DNA of 32,256 nt from contig MNZN01000012.1 of assembly GCA_001873625.1 (NCBI GenBank), positions 76,712-108,967 on the forward strand, written 5' to 3'. This stretch comes from Candidatus Saccharibacteria bacterium CG2_30_41_52. Lineage in GTDB: Bacteria; Patescibacteriota; Saccharimonadia; Saccharimonadales; Saccharimonadaceae. The notes beneath the pieces were generated by a model that saw nothing but the letters and a program-made list of their open reading frames with translations, was not told the DNA's origin and did no database searches. Below are positions 1-8,869 of the stretch, in pieces (within the stretch, counting starts at the first letter, position 1; each line of letters begins with the position of its first letter). Both the position numbers and the translations under genes were made by a program.

Positions 1-1908
1 ATATACAGCAGCGCTACTGCTTGATTTTACAAGGCCACCAGGAGCATATATAGGCTTGCTTGTTGGTATCGAATCAGCTGTAATTTTTGGCAGGAGCGCC
101 CATTTAGTAGATTTGTCTATATGTAGATTCAAAAAATCATTCCAACTCGGAATAGAGTATTTTTTACCTTTTATAACCATATATATTGTCGATTCGCCAT
201 CGACTTTTATGAAACGGCTATTCACTGGCTGTGTGCTATTTGGAATTAGACCAAATATTGTATCCGTTAAAGTTGTATAAGACCCCAACCATTCTTCAGG
301 GTTTGAGAGTAGAGTTTTGCCGTACGAGTCAATAATATATTTCTTACCCGTACTATTCTGGGCAAAACCATTAAAGCTTTTACTGATTGTAAACTCGTTT
401 ATACTGGCGCTATCTAGTTTGCTATCTGATAATTTAGTGAAAGCGTCAGAATCTAATAAGTACGCAGATAATTTTATAAACCGACCATTTTGCGATATAT
501 ATTTACTACCAGTCTCTCTAGAGGTGACGATAACATCATCCCTTATAACTGGAGAGCCGTAACTTAGATTTGATATAGCCGACTCATTTAACGTATTGGA
601 GTTGGCAGATACTCCAATTTTCTGTAAAGATGCATCATCATATATTTCTTTCTTTTCGCCTGATTTTATATAAAACCTCTTGCCATTTGTCGTTTGAAAT
701 ACATTCGTCATGCTTGGACCGGTCGATAATGACCCTATCAGATAATCTGAGAGTAAAGCTGGTTGCGTGCAGTCATATCCATAATCGACCATCTGCGCAC
801 AACTCTTAAACGCTAGTTTAATACCAGAATCAAAATAATAAATCGTTCCACTGCTGGACGTAATCAATCTACCTAGTGTACGACCCAGTGATTTTGCATC
901 TAAATATGACTGCGTCACATATGTTATATCACCAAAAGGCTTAAGCGAGCTAAGTATGCTAGCGTCAGCAATTGGGTATCTGTCATCATCAGATATAAGA
1001 TACACGGTCGCATTCTCTCTAGTTCTTACTAAATTACCAAACTGAGGCGAACCAAACCAGTCGCTAAAATATAGATAAAAATTTCTATTACCGTACGCAC
1101 CGCAAAAAACCGAACCGTAGCCAGCGTCTAACGCGGCCTGGTTTGGCTGATAAGGCGTATAGTCATACAATGCTTGCGTTGCTCGGTTTTGTATATTTAC
1201 CGTTGAGCTACCGCAGTATTCAATATCAGCTTTCGTGCCAAACCTTCCATAATAACTCTGCGTAGCGTTGTTATAAGGTCCGGGATTGTAATATATTTTA
1301 TTATTACCAACTACATATGGTGAATACCATGTAGGAGAATCGTTCATAATAGCTCGATACATCTTTCCAGACCAATCCAACTGATTAGTTAATCCATAAT
1401 ACTGGCTATCACAAGGTGCCGTGTCTGGGCATCCATACCCTGTAGCTTTTTCGTACTGCCAAGGCCCAGGCCAGTCATCAGTTACGAGCCCTTGTTCTTT
1501 TTGTAACAATACAATTAAAACTTGTGGATTTATATGATATTTTTGCGCAACGTCATAAATAATCTGAGCAGAGCTCTTACCTCCCTCCTTATAGTCACGT
1601 AAGCACGTTAGCGGAGTATCATACCCCCAGCTACGTATATAATCACGACGAGATGTTGCCGTTGAACCACCCGTTCCCCAGGTGTCGCAGACGGGAACTT
1701 TACTATTTAGAAAATCTTGAATCTGCTTTACTGTCATAGTTTGATCATTAGTGAAAATGTTGTCATTTATGATAAACCCCGGGTTAAGGCCAACAACAGG
1801 CGTCGCAAACACCATACTACTACTTGCAATAATAGTCCCAATCAAAGAGAGCGCGATAAACGCGAAGAGTGTAGTAATTATTCTCTTCTTTGGTGTTATT
1901 ATGCTCAT
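1..1908 (-). CDS. Secreted repeat-containing surface protein, C-terminus cut by the window edge
   Basis: The minus-strand frame is open from the ATG at 1908 to base 1 (636 codons) with no stop, so the C-terminus lies outside the window. Residues 1-36 form a signal peptide (basic start, hydrophobic core, ending near VFAT). Residues about 55-285 resemble a domain I recall from secreted actinobacterial proteins, often labelled haemagglutinin-like, with hallmarks QKEQGLVT, GYGCPDTAPCDSQYYG and YTPYQPNQAAL. The phrase INPQVLIVLLQKEQG looks like the helix bearing the catalytic Glu of lysozyme-like enzymes, but activity is unproven. From about 290 on there are diverged repeats of the type TVYLI...R.PI and TGKKYIIDS / KGKKYSIPSW, probably beta-rich. 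It starts 4 nt after the preceding gene's stop, so it is the distal gene of the polysaccharide operon. Likely cell-surface; exact function unknown. Confidence 0.85.
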   Translation of the reverse strand, partial: MSIITPKKRIITTLFAFIALSLIGTIIASSSMVFATPVVGLNPGFIINDNIFTNDQTMTVKQIQDFLNSKVPVCDTWGTGGSTATSRRDYIRSWGYDTPLTCLRDYKEGGKSSAQIIYDVAQKYHINPQVLIVLLQKEQGLVTDDWPGPWQYEKATGYGCPDTAPCDSQYYGLTNQLDWSGKMYRAIMNDSPTWYSPYVVGNNKIYYNPGPYNNATQSYYGRFGTKADIEYCGSSTVNIQNRATQALYDYTPYQPNQAALDAGYGSVFCGAYGNRNFYLYFSDWFGSPQFGNLVRTRENATVYLISDDDRYPIADASILSSLKPFGDITYVTQSYLDAKSLGRTLGRLITSSSGTIYYFDSGIKLAFKSCAQMVDYGYDCTQPALLSDYLIGSLSTGPSMTNVFQTTNGKRFYIKSGEKKEIYDDASLQKIGVSANSNTLNESAISNLSYGSPVIRDDVIVTSRETGSKYISQNGRFIKLSAYLLDSDAFTKLSDSKLDSASINEFTISKSFNGFAQNSTGKKYIIDSYGKTLLSNPEEWLGSYTTLTDTIFGLIPNSTQPVNSRFIKVDGESTIYMVIKGKKYSIPSWNDFLNLHIDKSTKWALLPKITADSIPTSKPIYAPGGLVKSSSSAAVY

Positions 1909-1912
1909 GTAT

Positions 1913-2431
1913 CTATTGTACCTTGTAAGTCTTAGTCGCGCTTCCTTTCCTAGTTCCTATCTCGACAGAAAGTGTCGTCTGCCAATCACCAGGCGACAAT
2001 TCACCTATAGATATATTAAATCCCTCACAAGTTGAAGTAGTCGGACCAGCTTGTATGCCGCTTGTTTTAGTAACAGTCACACCGTCTTTGACCATTGTCA
2101 AAGTGCATGACCCACTATTACTAACTGCCTCTATTAAACTGCGTATCTGAATTTGTTCAGTTGATTGATTAAAAGACGTAAAATCAACTGCTATGATGCC
2201 GTCTGTGCTTGTATTGCCTTTGGGTGTTGTATCCTTGCCATCTGCAGGCACGGCTGTTGATTTTTTCTGATCCTCACCAGCATCCTTTTGTTCATTGGTT
2301 GCTTTGTCGCTATTGAATGGAAAGAGATCGTTAAAATAAGCCACAGTACAATATAAAACAGCAAGAATTATCATACTGGATGTAATTATTGTAATTATTT
2401 TTTTATTAGATTTTCTTTTATTTATTTTCAT
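1913..2431 (-). CDS. Hypothetical membrane-anchored extracytoplasmic protein
   Basis: This encodes 172 residues. A Lys/Arg-rich start is followed by one hydrophobic segment (about residues 12-33, IITIITSSMIILAVLYCTVA), then a low-complexity linker rich in Lys, Asp, Thr and Ser (about 40-80). A C-terminal domain follows (about 82-172) with two cysteines (in SGSCTL and STCEG) that could form a disulfide, and a beta-rich, Ig-like look (GDWQTTLSVEIGTRKGSATKTYKV). It is therefore probably an anchor with an extracellular beta-sandwich. I do not recognise a named family. The stop is 4 nt before the start of the secreted repeat protein downstream, so the two are probably co-translated and may act together at the surface. 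A gap of 73 nt separates it from the upstream glycosyltransferase. Confidence 0.75.
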   Translation of the reverse strand: MKINKRKSNKKIITIITSSMIILAVLYCTVAYFNDLFPFNSDKATNEQKDAGEDQKKSTAVPADGKDTTPKGNTSTDGIIAVDFTSFNQSTEQIQIRSLIEAVSNSGSCTLTMVKDGVTVTKTSGIQAGPTTSTCEGFNISIGELSPGDWQTTLSVEIGTRKGSATKTYKVQ

Positions 2432-2504
2432 AAACCCACTTTTATTATTGTGAATTAGTTTATTTACACTATAAATAATACCATAAACGGTATGAATTAG
2501 CTAC

Positions 2505-3494
2505 TTATTTAACGCGCTTCTTCTCTAGAGAATGTTTATTAAAAAGGTCACTGTCCCCCAAATCTGCTGCAACCGCCAGTCGAACGCCGCGCCACTTTTC
2601 AATATGGAACAGCGGGTTAACAACTAGCCAATATAATTTTCTTTTTTTCGAAAACTGACCATCATAGATCGTGCGAACCCAATCTTTAGCAACCCCGACT
2701 ACAATTAGTTTAATCATTGATTTTATCGAAGGTGACCCCACGTTAACACCAAAACGACGGAGGCCAATGGTTTCATCAAACATACGATTCTTATACTCAC
2801 TCAGTTTTAGATCATTAGAATGAACAACACTAGCTCTTGCCGCATAAACTTTGTAGTAACCGGCATCTATAATATCCCTTCCGAATAGTTGATCCTCTGC
2901 ATATGGAACGTCTTTATATGGAAATTCACCAACAAGATAATCACGTCTTGCGGCTGAATTTACGTCAGAATAAAAAGTAATTGCATCATATATGCCTTGA
3001 TTTGCTACAAAATCATCTTTATAAAAGATAGTTGTTCCAAAATCTGGTCCGAAATTCTTAAAAACACTTTGAATCTCATATTTAAGTAATGGGAAACAAT
3101 TCGATCGAGGAATTTGCTTACCCGTAACTCCAACAATTTTGTCATTCAAACTAAAAGGCTTAACCATTTCATATAACCAACTATTATGCGCAGGGATTGC
3201 ATCATGCGATAAGTAAACCACTATCTCGCCTTTTGCGATTTGAGCAGCATAATTCCTAGTCTTGCCATGACCGAACTCGCTATTAGCAATTTCGACTAGT
3301 TTGATATTTTTGTGCTTATTCATGTAGGTCTTGATAATCTGAAGAGTCTTATCTTTGGACCCAGAATCAATTATTAGAACTTCAAAAAGGAAGTCTACTT
3401 TTTGAGTAAAAATAGCAGCTAATATATCCCCTAGATGATCTTCTCCGTTATATGTCGGTATAAATATAGTTGCTTTCATCTTATTATTCTTCAT
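2505..3494 (-). CDS. Glycosyltransferase family 2 (rhamnosyltransferase-like)
   Basis: A 329-residue inverting GT-A enzyme. The N-terminus has the family 2 nucleotide-binding pattern (ATIFIPTYNGEDHL, then LIIDSGSKDKT). The metal/donor site is probably YLSHDAIP near residue 95, where a DxD-type acidic site is expected. Further along, YAEDQLFGRDI fits the ED acceptor/catalytic-base motif of this family. GHGKTRNYAA and VTGKQIPR are typical of rhamnosyltransferase-like members that build O-antigen or cell-wall polysaccharide, but sugar specificity cannot be read from sequence. No transmembrane segment is evident, so it should act on a lipid-linked acceptor at the cytoplasmic face. The start overlaps the last 11 nt of the epimerase gene, indicating translational coupling. 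Confidence 0.9.
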   Translation of the reverse strand: MKNNKMKATIFIPTYNGEDHLGDILAAIFTQKVDFLFEVLIIDSGSKDKTLQIIKTYMNKHKNIKLVEIANSEFGHGKTRNYAAQIAKGEIVVYLSHDAIPAHNSWLYEMVKPFSLNDKIVGVTGKQIPRSNCFPLLKYEIQSVFKNFGPDFGTTIFYKDDFVANQGIYDAITFYSDVNSAARRDYLVGEFPYKDVPYAEDQLFGRDIIDAGYYKVYAARASVVHSNDLKLSEYKNRMFDETIGLRRFGVNVGSPSIKSMIKLIVVGVAKDWVRTIYDGQFSKKRKLYWLVVNPLFHIEKWRGVRLAVAADLGDSDLFNKHSLEKKRVK

Positions 3495-4434
3495 TTTCAG
3501 TCTTTCCGATTTCTCTTCTTATATAGTCGTAAGTTCGCGCCATACCATCGTTTAACGACGTGACCGCCAATCTTCCGAATTCTCTATTAAAAGATGACGT
3601 ATCTAAATCTACTTTTTGTAGGAATGTAGGGGGAACTTCTTTATGTTCTATCAAAATTTCTTTTTGTGAAACCTCTCTTGCAACTTCGATTAACTGGTTG
3701 ACGCTAGTGGCGACACCTGCCCCCATATTATAGGTATCCTCAATCGTATCTTGTTGAAACATCGACACAATACCGTTGGCTAAATCTTTTACGTATATGT
3801 AATCCCTAGTCATACTGCCGTCACCCAAAACAGTGATTGGTTTATCCTGATATATATTCTCTAAAAATATAGGGATTACTCCTTGTTTGCGATGAAATGG
3901 CTGTCTTTCTCCGTAAGGATTCGAGATTCTCAAGACTAGTGAGCCAAGCCCATGTTTAACACGAAAATACCTTAAATAATGCTCGATTGTTAATTTACCA
4001 ATTGCGTATGGTGATACAGGATAAGGAGTATCTGTCTCTTTAAATGATGTTAGTTTATCATTATTACCATACACAGCACCACCTGTTGATGCAAAAATAA
4101 CCTTACCAATTTTTTTACTTACGCACAATTTAAATAATTCAACGCTCATCCTTATATTTGTGTCGACATCTACCACCGGATCATTTTCAGCACTAGCTGG
4201 TGTTGTAGTAGAAATAAAATGGAACACATATTCAACATCATTAAGAGCCTGGTCTAAATCATTCAAATTAAGATAATCGCCCGCAATAACTTCAATGTTT
4301 TCACTATTGTTAAACATATACTTATCAGAACTAAACCTATCGAATGCACGCACCGTATGACCAGCGTCAACCAAAGAATCAACCAAGTGGCTACCGATAA
4401 AACCATTCGCTCCTAGTACTAATGTTTTTGCCAT
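3484..4434 (-). CDS. NAD-dependent sugar epimerase/dehydratase (extended SDR)
   Basis: A 316-residue extended short-chain dehydrogenase/reductase acting on nucleotide sugars, similar to UDP-glucose 4-epimerases. The Rossmann NAD-binding loop is GANGFIGS (residues 8-15). The substrate-proximal Ser/Thr region is FASTGGAVYG (about 115-124), and the catalytic pair is Y143 and K147 in SPYAIGK. The region NPYGERQP is typical of GalE-like proteins, and DGSMTRDYIYVKDLA is a conserved C-terminal element. It probably supplies an activated sugar to the adjacent glycosyltransferases; epimerase versus dehydratase cannot be settled here. The ATG overlaps the previous gene's stop in a TAATG arrangement, with AAGGAAC just upstream as the Shine-Dalgarno sequence. 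Confidence 0.93.
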   Translation of the reverse strand: MAKTLVLGANGFIGSHLVDSLVDAGHTVRAFDRFSSDKYMFNNSENIEVIAGDYLNLNDLDQALNDVEYVFHFISTTTPASAENDPVVDVDTNIRMSVELFKLCVSKKIGKVIFASTGGAVYGNNDKLTSFKETDTPYPVSPYAIGKLTIEHYLRYFRVKHGLGSLVLRISNPYGERQPFHRKQGVIPIFLENIYQDKPITVLGDGSMTRDYIYVKDLANGIVSMFQQDTIEDTYNMGAGVATSVNQLIEVAREVSQKEILIEHKEVPPTFLQKVDLDTSSFNREFGRLAVTSLNDGMARTYDYIRREIGKTENEE

Positions 4435-5669
4435 TACGAAAGTTCCTTATCTATAATTTTCAAAAACTTCTTACCAGCCACATCCCACCCATTTGTTGCC
4501 ACACTTTCTGAGGCTTCTTTGGAATAAGTTGTTAGATTATCTTTTTTAACTATCTCTATGATTTTATCTGCCAATGCTTCTGGTGATGGATCGGTATACG
4601 CAATATACGGATTATTACTTACTAACCTATTGTTTGGCGCATCATTAACCACCGGTATAGTTCCGCAAGCCAATAATTCAAGTGGCAATAATGACATGTT
4701 AGTAAGCGACATAACCAAAGCTGCTGCTGATTTATTGTATACGTCCGAAAGTTCCTGCATCTTCATCATTTTGTGGTTAACGTATGGGAAAGGAACGTCC
4801 CATTCTGATATATCCCAACCTGCCATATTAATAGTGTATTCAGGCATTCTTTTGTGAAAAATTTCTAGTGCCATCACACCAAGATCAAACCCTCTGCGCT
4901 CAGTCACAGGGCGAGCATAAAAGAATATCTCTTTTCTTTTATTGCTATTCGTCAATTGATAATTCTTAGGGTCTGCTCCAAAATCATAATGATCACAAAC
5001 CATTCCATATTCACTTGTAAGTTTTTTATCTAGCCAACCTCCGGCTGTTACACCGTGAAAGCCAAATTTGTATGTATTCTCTGCAAGAACATAATCAGTT
5101 CCCATAGGATAAAAGAATGGTTCAAAATCTTGAACAAAATACATTTTATGAGCATCCGTTTTTTCATTAAAAACAGGATACGCCGTCTCCCATCCGGTAG
5201 CAAATAAAATATCTGATTGCTCCATGATATTCTTTTTGTATCGGTAGAAAGATAGTTTATCTGCTTCGCAATACGCACTAACGTTATCTCGCGCCTGAGC
5301 GATAGTCATATCATCCTGGGTACTATAAAGATATACGTTATTTTTATACCCCAGCTTATCAAGTATCTCAATAAACCTGAATATATTTTGGTGACCTCCT
5401 CCTCCACCGGGGGGTGACATGACCCAATTTATTGTGTAGGGTGCCTTCGTTTTGTGCAACGAAGCAATATATGGATTTTTTGACCAATCGGCGTCCATTA
5501 CACTTTGTCTATCAACTAAGGATACGAATCTCTTCTTCAACGCCACATTGTCGCTTTTTTTTGATTGATATTTTTGGATTTTTTGAAGGCCTTTTATGCC
5601 AAACGAGATCAAGCCCTCATTTTTCAGAATAGTTGCAGCCTTTCGGCTATATTTTTTTATTCTACTCAT
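4434..5669 (-). CDS. Glycosyltransferase, WsaF-like (GT4 type)
   Basis: A 411-residue GT-B fold glycosyltransferase resembling the rhamnosyltransferase WsaF, which helps build S-layer glycans. After a basic N-terminal stretch (1-70), a first Rossmann domain starts with INWVMSPPGGGGGHQNIFRF, a glycine-rich loop typical of this group. The middle holds YFVQDFEPFFYPMG. The donor-binding half carries FFYARPVTERRGFDLG and the motif LVMSLTNMSLLPLELLACG, with Glu as the usual donor-contact residue, followed by VVNDAPNN. The ATG lies within the end of the pyruvyltransferase gene (ATGAGTAG overlap). It is likely to extend the lipid-linked glycan that the operon's ABC transporter exports. Fold and family are clear; the sugar is not. 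Confidence 0.88.
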   Translation of the reverse strand: MSRIKKYSRKAATILKNEGLISFGIKGLQKIQKYQSKKSDNVALKKRFVSLVDRQSVMDADWSKNPYIASLHKTKAPYTINWVMSPPGGGGGHQNIFRFIEILDKLGYKNNVYLYSTQDDMTIAQARDNVSAYCEADKLSFYRYKKNIMEQSDILFATGWETAYPVFNEKTDAHKMYFVQDFEPFFYPMGTDYVLAENTYKFGFHGVTAGGWLDKKLTSEYGMVCDHYDFGADPKNYQLTNSNKRKEIFFYARPVTERRGFDLGVMALEIFHKRMPEYTINMAGWDISEWDVPFPYVNHKMMKMQELSDVYNKSAAALVMSLTNMSLLPLELLACGTIPVVNDAPNNRLVSNNPYIAYTDPSPEALADKIIEIVKKDNLTTYSKEASESVATNGWDVAGKKFLKIIDKELS

Positions 5670-6876
5670 ATTTTTTACCTACAATCATATAAGCTATCCT
5701 TTTCATACGAGAAAGGAGCCTCTTCTTTTGTTCGATCACTAATTTATTCTCTAGCTCGCTAATATAATCTCTCAGAGTATTCAGCTTTTTTTCGCTAGAA
5801 CGCATATTTTCATAAATCATATTATGCATAAGAACATCACGCTTACCGACAACGCCCTCAAGCTGCTTAACCTCTAGTTGTAACCTGCGTAGCGCACTAG
5901 CTTTAATATCATCACTGCCTTCTTCATATTGCGCCGTAGTGCTGGTTGAATTAATAATCTCAACATACTTATCAATCGTCTTATTAACCATGGCCCTATC
6001 TTTTTCAATCTTCTCACTCATATCTATGTTTGAGTTTTCAACTAAGTCAATTAAGCCGACAAGCTGTTCTTGATTTGTATACACAAAGTTATCAAGCTTT
6101 CGATCTTTAAAATAATCATGTGCCTTTTTTTGATACATCGATATAAAAGGCACATTTTGAGTATACGCAAAAATGCTAGCATGCAAAGATGAGACTATTA
6201 CGTAGTCCATTTGTGACATTGCAGAATGAAGTTCAAGAGGCTCAAGTTTGTCTAACATTATTGCATTTGTTTTATCAAAAGGCAGGTTCTTCATGAAGCT
6301 CGCATCTTGATTGTAATGTGTAAACGGAATGAATACTTTTTTATGGGGAATATTGTTAATAATTTGAATAATATCAGGGCACGTGATTAATACATCCGGC
6401 ACTAATTGAATGCCAACCACCTTTTCGCCGGGTTTTGATTTTAAGCCTGGAATTGTATATTTTTTTGATTCAAGCAATGTAGTCGTGCACGGTATAACAT
6501 CTACCCCTTTACCAACATACCCCTTTATAACATTCGACTCAAAAGTGCTTCGGGTAGAAACATATAAATAGTCTTTTAGATAGCTGAAGTCTTTTGTCCC
6601 GGATACCCCGACACTATTTAATATATGCTTACCTTTTATGCGAAATTTATCATAAAAGTCATCACCGGGATCGCGTAATAGTTGACCTCCACCTACGATA
6701 ACCGTTCTTGATGGATCATTCTTGTAAGTGTACGGATCCAGTATTCTGGCTTTTATGCCGCGCTTTTCTAATACCTGAATTAAAGCCACCCCTATAGCGA
6801 TGTCGCCCGTATTTAAACTTACAGAATCGTATAAAATTCCGACTGTTTTATCTGTTGTGTTAATCTTTTTTGACAT
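5662..6876 (-). CDS. Polysaccharide pyruvyl transferase family protein
   Basis: A 404-residue member of the polysaccharide pyruvyl transferase family (CsaB/WcaK-like), which adds ketal pyruvate from phosphoenolpyruvate to glycans. Hallmarks are VGILYDSVSLNTGDIAIG at the start, VIVGGGQLLRDPGDDFY near residue 60, the RST pattern in YVSTRSTFE, and VIVSSLHASIFAYTQNVPFISM, the conserved S-x-H-x-x-I region. Residues about 320-395 form a predicted coiled coil ending in a basic, amphipathic tail, longer than a minimal CsaB. In Gram-positives, pyruvylated wall polymers serve as ligands for surface-layer proteins, which may link this gene to the secreted protein at the operon's end (inference). The Shine-Dalgarno sequence CGGAGGT lies within the end of the upstream gene, which it overlaps by 17 nt. 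Confidence 0.88.
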   Translation of the reverse strand: MSKKINTTDKTVGILYDSVSLNTGDIAIGVALIQVLEKRGIKARILDPYTYKNDPSRTVIVGGGQLLRDPGDDFYDKFRIKGKHILNSVGVSGTKDFSYLKDYLYVSTRSTFESNVIKGYVGKGVDVIPCTTTLLESKKYTIPGLKSKPGEKVVGIQLVPDVLITCPDIIQIINNIPHKKVFIPFTHYNQDASFMKNLPFDKTNAIMLDKLEPLELHSAMSQMDYVIVSSLHASIFAYTQNVPFISMYQKKAHDYFKDRKLDNFVYTNQEQLVGLIDLVENSNIDMSEKIEKDRAMVNKTIDKYVEIINSTSTTAQYEEGSDDIKASALRRLQLEVKQLEGVVGKRDVLMHNMIYENMRSSEKKLNTLRDYISELENKLVIEQKKRLLSRMKRIAYMIVGKKYE

Positions 6877-8068
6877 AATTAGCTATTACCTCCGGGTGTG
6901 TAAATGCAGTTGAAACTCTCCATCCACTAATTTCAAATTTTGCCGTCTTTAGTAGCTGGTCGTAAACTACAGATTTATCATTTGATTTTAGGGCTGCTGA
7001 TATCGTATACGTTCCGTTATGGAATATATTTTTTGTTACCAAGTTAATCGACATTCTTTGTTTCTTATTTAATGAAATGTCTAATTTTTCTTCAATGTTG
7101 TTATAAGAAAATATAATGTTATCTGAAGCATCTTGAATCTGAACACCAAGAATTGCTGATTTAACATCTCGGTTCGCAATAACTTCCACTAAAATGTTTA
7201 GGTCCTCTTTTGGAGATATATGTTTAATATCCTTGCCATCTTTTTGGATATGGAGTTTTTGAATAGTAGCAGAACCATCCCCATAATGGTGAGACTCATC
7301 TTTACTTTCGCCTTTTACTGCCGATCCTGAGAAGTTAATCTCATTGTATATTGCTGCGGCCTCCGTAGAGTTGCCACTAAATTGGATAGACCCATTGTTG
7401 ATAATAATAGCTTTGTCACAAAAATCTTGAACCGCCGCCATGTCATGGCTTACGAAAACAACTGTCTTTTTGCTAGCTTTTAGTTGTTTAAAATAATTTA
7501 GGCATTTGCGTTGGAAGTTTGCATCACCTACGGCCAAAACTTCATCTAGTACTAATATGTCCGTATTAGCCCTAATTGCAATAGAAAATGCCAAACGAAC
7601 CTGCATACCCGATGAATAATTCTTTAGTTTTTGATCCATGAAGCGTTCAAGTTCAGCAAATTCAACAATCTCATCATACATCTCGCCCATTTCTTTGCGA
7701 TTAAAGCCGAGCAAAGCGCCGTTTAGAAAAACGTTGTCACGACCAGACAATTCAGGATTAAATCCAACTCCTAGCTCTATAAATGGAGTAAGCTTGCCAT
7801 TGATTTCAATAGACCCTTCATTTGGAGTATATATCCCAGCTAGCAACTTAAGAAGTGTGCTTTTACCGCTACCGTTGCGCCCAACAATTCCAAAAAACTC
7901 ACCTTTTTTTACATCAAAAGACACATCCACTAATGCGTGTTGAACTTCATATCCACGCTTGCGGAAATTAATTAATCTACCTTTTATAGAGCTCTGCTGA
8001 TCATGTGGCAACTTAAAATTCTTACTTACATGCGAAACTCTAATAGCAATGTCATTATTTTCTATCAT
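6860..8068 (-). CDS. ABC transporter ATP-binding protein for polysaccharide export, with Wzt-like C-terminal domain
   Basis: 402 residues. The nucleotide-binding domain (about 1-245) has Walker A GRNGSGKST (63-71), signature YSSGMQ (151-156), Walker B ILVLDE (171-176) and the switch His208 in VSHDM. It belongs to the Wzt/TagH/RfbE export subfamily, shown by the features around ELGVGFNPELSGRDNVFLNG. Residues about 265-395 form a beta-rich extension like the Wzt C-terminal carbohydrate-binding domain, which in homologues recognises the terminal modification of the finished glycan before export. That suggests a defined capping group, possibly made by a neighbouring enzyme (inference). Its start abuts the permease stop (TAA then ATG), forming the usual export pair. 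Confidence 0.94.
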   Translation of the reverse strand: MIENNDIAIRVSHVSKNFKLPHDQQSSIKGRLINFRKRGYEVQHALVDVSFDVKKGEFFGIVGRNGSGKSTLLKLLAGIYTPNEGSIEINGKLTPFIELGVGFNPELSGRDNVFLNGALLGFNRKEMGEMYDEIVEFAELERFMDQKLKNYSSGMQVRLAFSIAIRANTDILVLDEVLAVGDANFQRKCLNYFKQLKASKKTVVFVSHDMAAVQDFCDKAIIINNGSIQFSGNSTEAAAIYNEINFSGSAVKGESKDESHHYGDGSATIQKLHIQKDGKDIKHISPKEDLNILVEVIANRDVKSAILGVQIQDASDNIIFSYNNIEEKLDISLNKKQRMSINLVTKNIFHNGTYTISAALKSNDKSVVYDQLLKTAKFEISGWRVSTAFTHPEVIANYVKKD

Positions 8069-8869
8069 TTATATATTCTCCGCAAAGTAATTGGCCTGAC
8101 TCTTGAAATACAATAACCCACACAAAAAAACTATTCCAACAAACACAGATGGGATAATGACATACCACGACCCGCCCCACATTCCATATGTTGTTAGGGC
8201 GTCGTGCGTAATCAGGTTATAGCGAGAACCTTGAATGGCTTGTGCCACTGGATTCATTAATAGAATTTTTTCGACTAGCTCGTTATTTACAAGCTGCAAA
8301 GGATAAATAATTGGTGTCGCATAAAACCCAGCCTGCAGGACAACTTCCCATATATAACTGACATCACGAAATTTCACATAAGCAGCTGATAAAAATAATG
8401 ACAACCCCAAGGCGAATACATAAATCATAACCAGATAAACTGGTAGCATTAGTATACCGAGAGTTAAAGGTACTTGATTCACAACCATAAATACAAAAAC
8501 AACAACTAAGCTCAGTAGCAAGTTGATTGTTGCGGAAATGCTACTCGAAAATACCACCATCCACCTAGGTATACGGATTTTTCTTATCAAATCACCACGT
8601 CCAACAATAGACCCTAGACTTTGCATCGTCATTTCTACAAAGAAATTCCACATAACTATACCTAGTAATAAATAAACTGGGTAATGAGGAATGTCATTGC
8701 CTATATGTAAAAAATAAACAAATACAATATATAAAATAACGAATAACAAAAGTGGTCGAAGCAAAGACCAAGTGTAGCCTAAAATAGATCCTTGATATCT
8801 TAGTTTAAAATCGGTTCTAACCAATTCGCTAAAAAGAGCTTTATTCTCTTTGGATAAATAATTAATCAT
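8069..8869 (-). CDS. ABC-2 type permease for polysaccharide export (Wzm/TagG-like)
   Basis: 266 residues from the chosen start. Six hydrophobic segments and the conserved N-terminal region FSELVRTDFKLRYQGSILGYTWSLLRPLL, shown here only as a family cue, are typical of Wzm/TagG permeases. So is the late segment VVLQAGFYATPIIYPL with the following LLMNPVAQAIQGSRY. The reading frame extends upstream to 9046, but that extension overlaps the divergent glycosyltransferase and lacks family character. The start at 8869 (MINYLSK) fits the family and lies just downstream of a TATAAT on the same strand. It heads the minus-strand polysaccharide operon and forms the membrane channel with the adjacent ATPase. 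It has no clear Shine-Dalgarno sequence. Confidence 0.92.
   Translation of the reverse strand: MINYLSKENKALFSELVRTDFKLRYQGSILGYTWSLLRPLLLFVILYIVFVYFLHIGNDIPHYPVYLLLGIVMWNFFVEMTMQSLGSIVGRGDLIRKIRIPRWMVVFSSSISATINLLLSLVVVFVFMVVNQVPLTLGILMLPVYLVMIYVFALGLSLFLSAAYVKFRDVSYIWEVVLQAGFYATPIIYPLQLVNNELVEKILLMNPVAQAIQGSRYNLITHDALTTYGMWGGSWYVIIPSVFVGIVFLCGLLYFKSQANYFAENI

Noticed and set aside
56-562. Two plus-strand open frames at 56-280 and 317-562
   Set aside because: They lie antisense to the continuous minus-strand secreted protein, which has clear domain and repeat structure. They lack ribosome-binding sites.
2462-2500. Hairpin ATACC/GGTAT after the GT2 gene as a terminator
   Set aside because: The stem is only 5 bp and AT-rich with no proper U-run, and the genes on both sides look like one operon.
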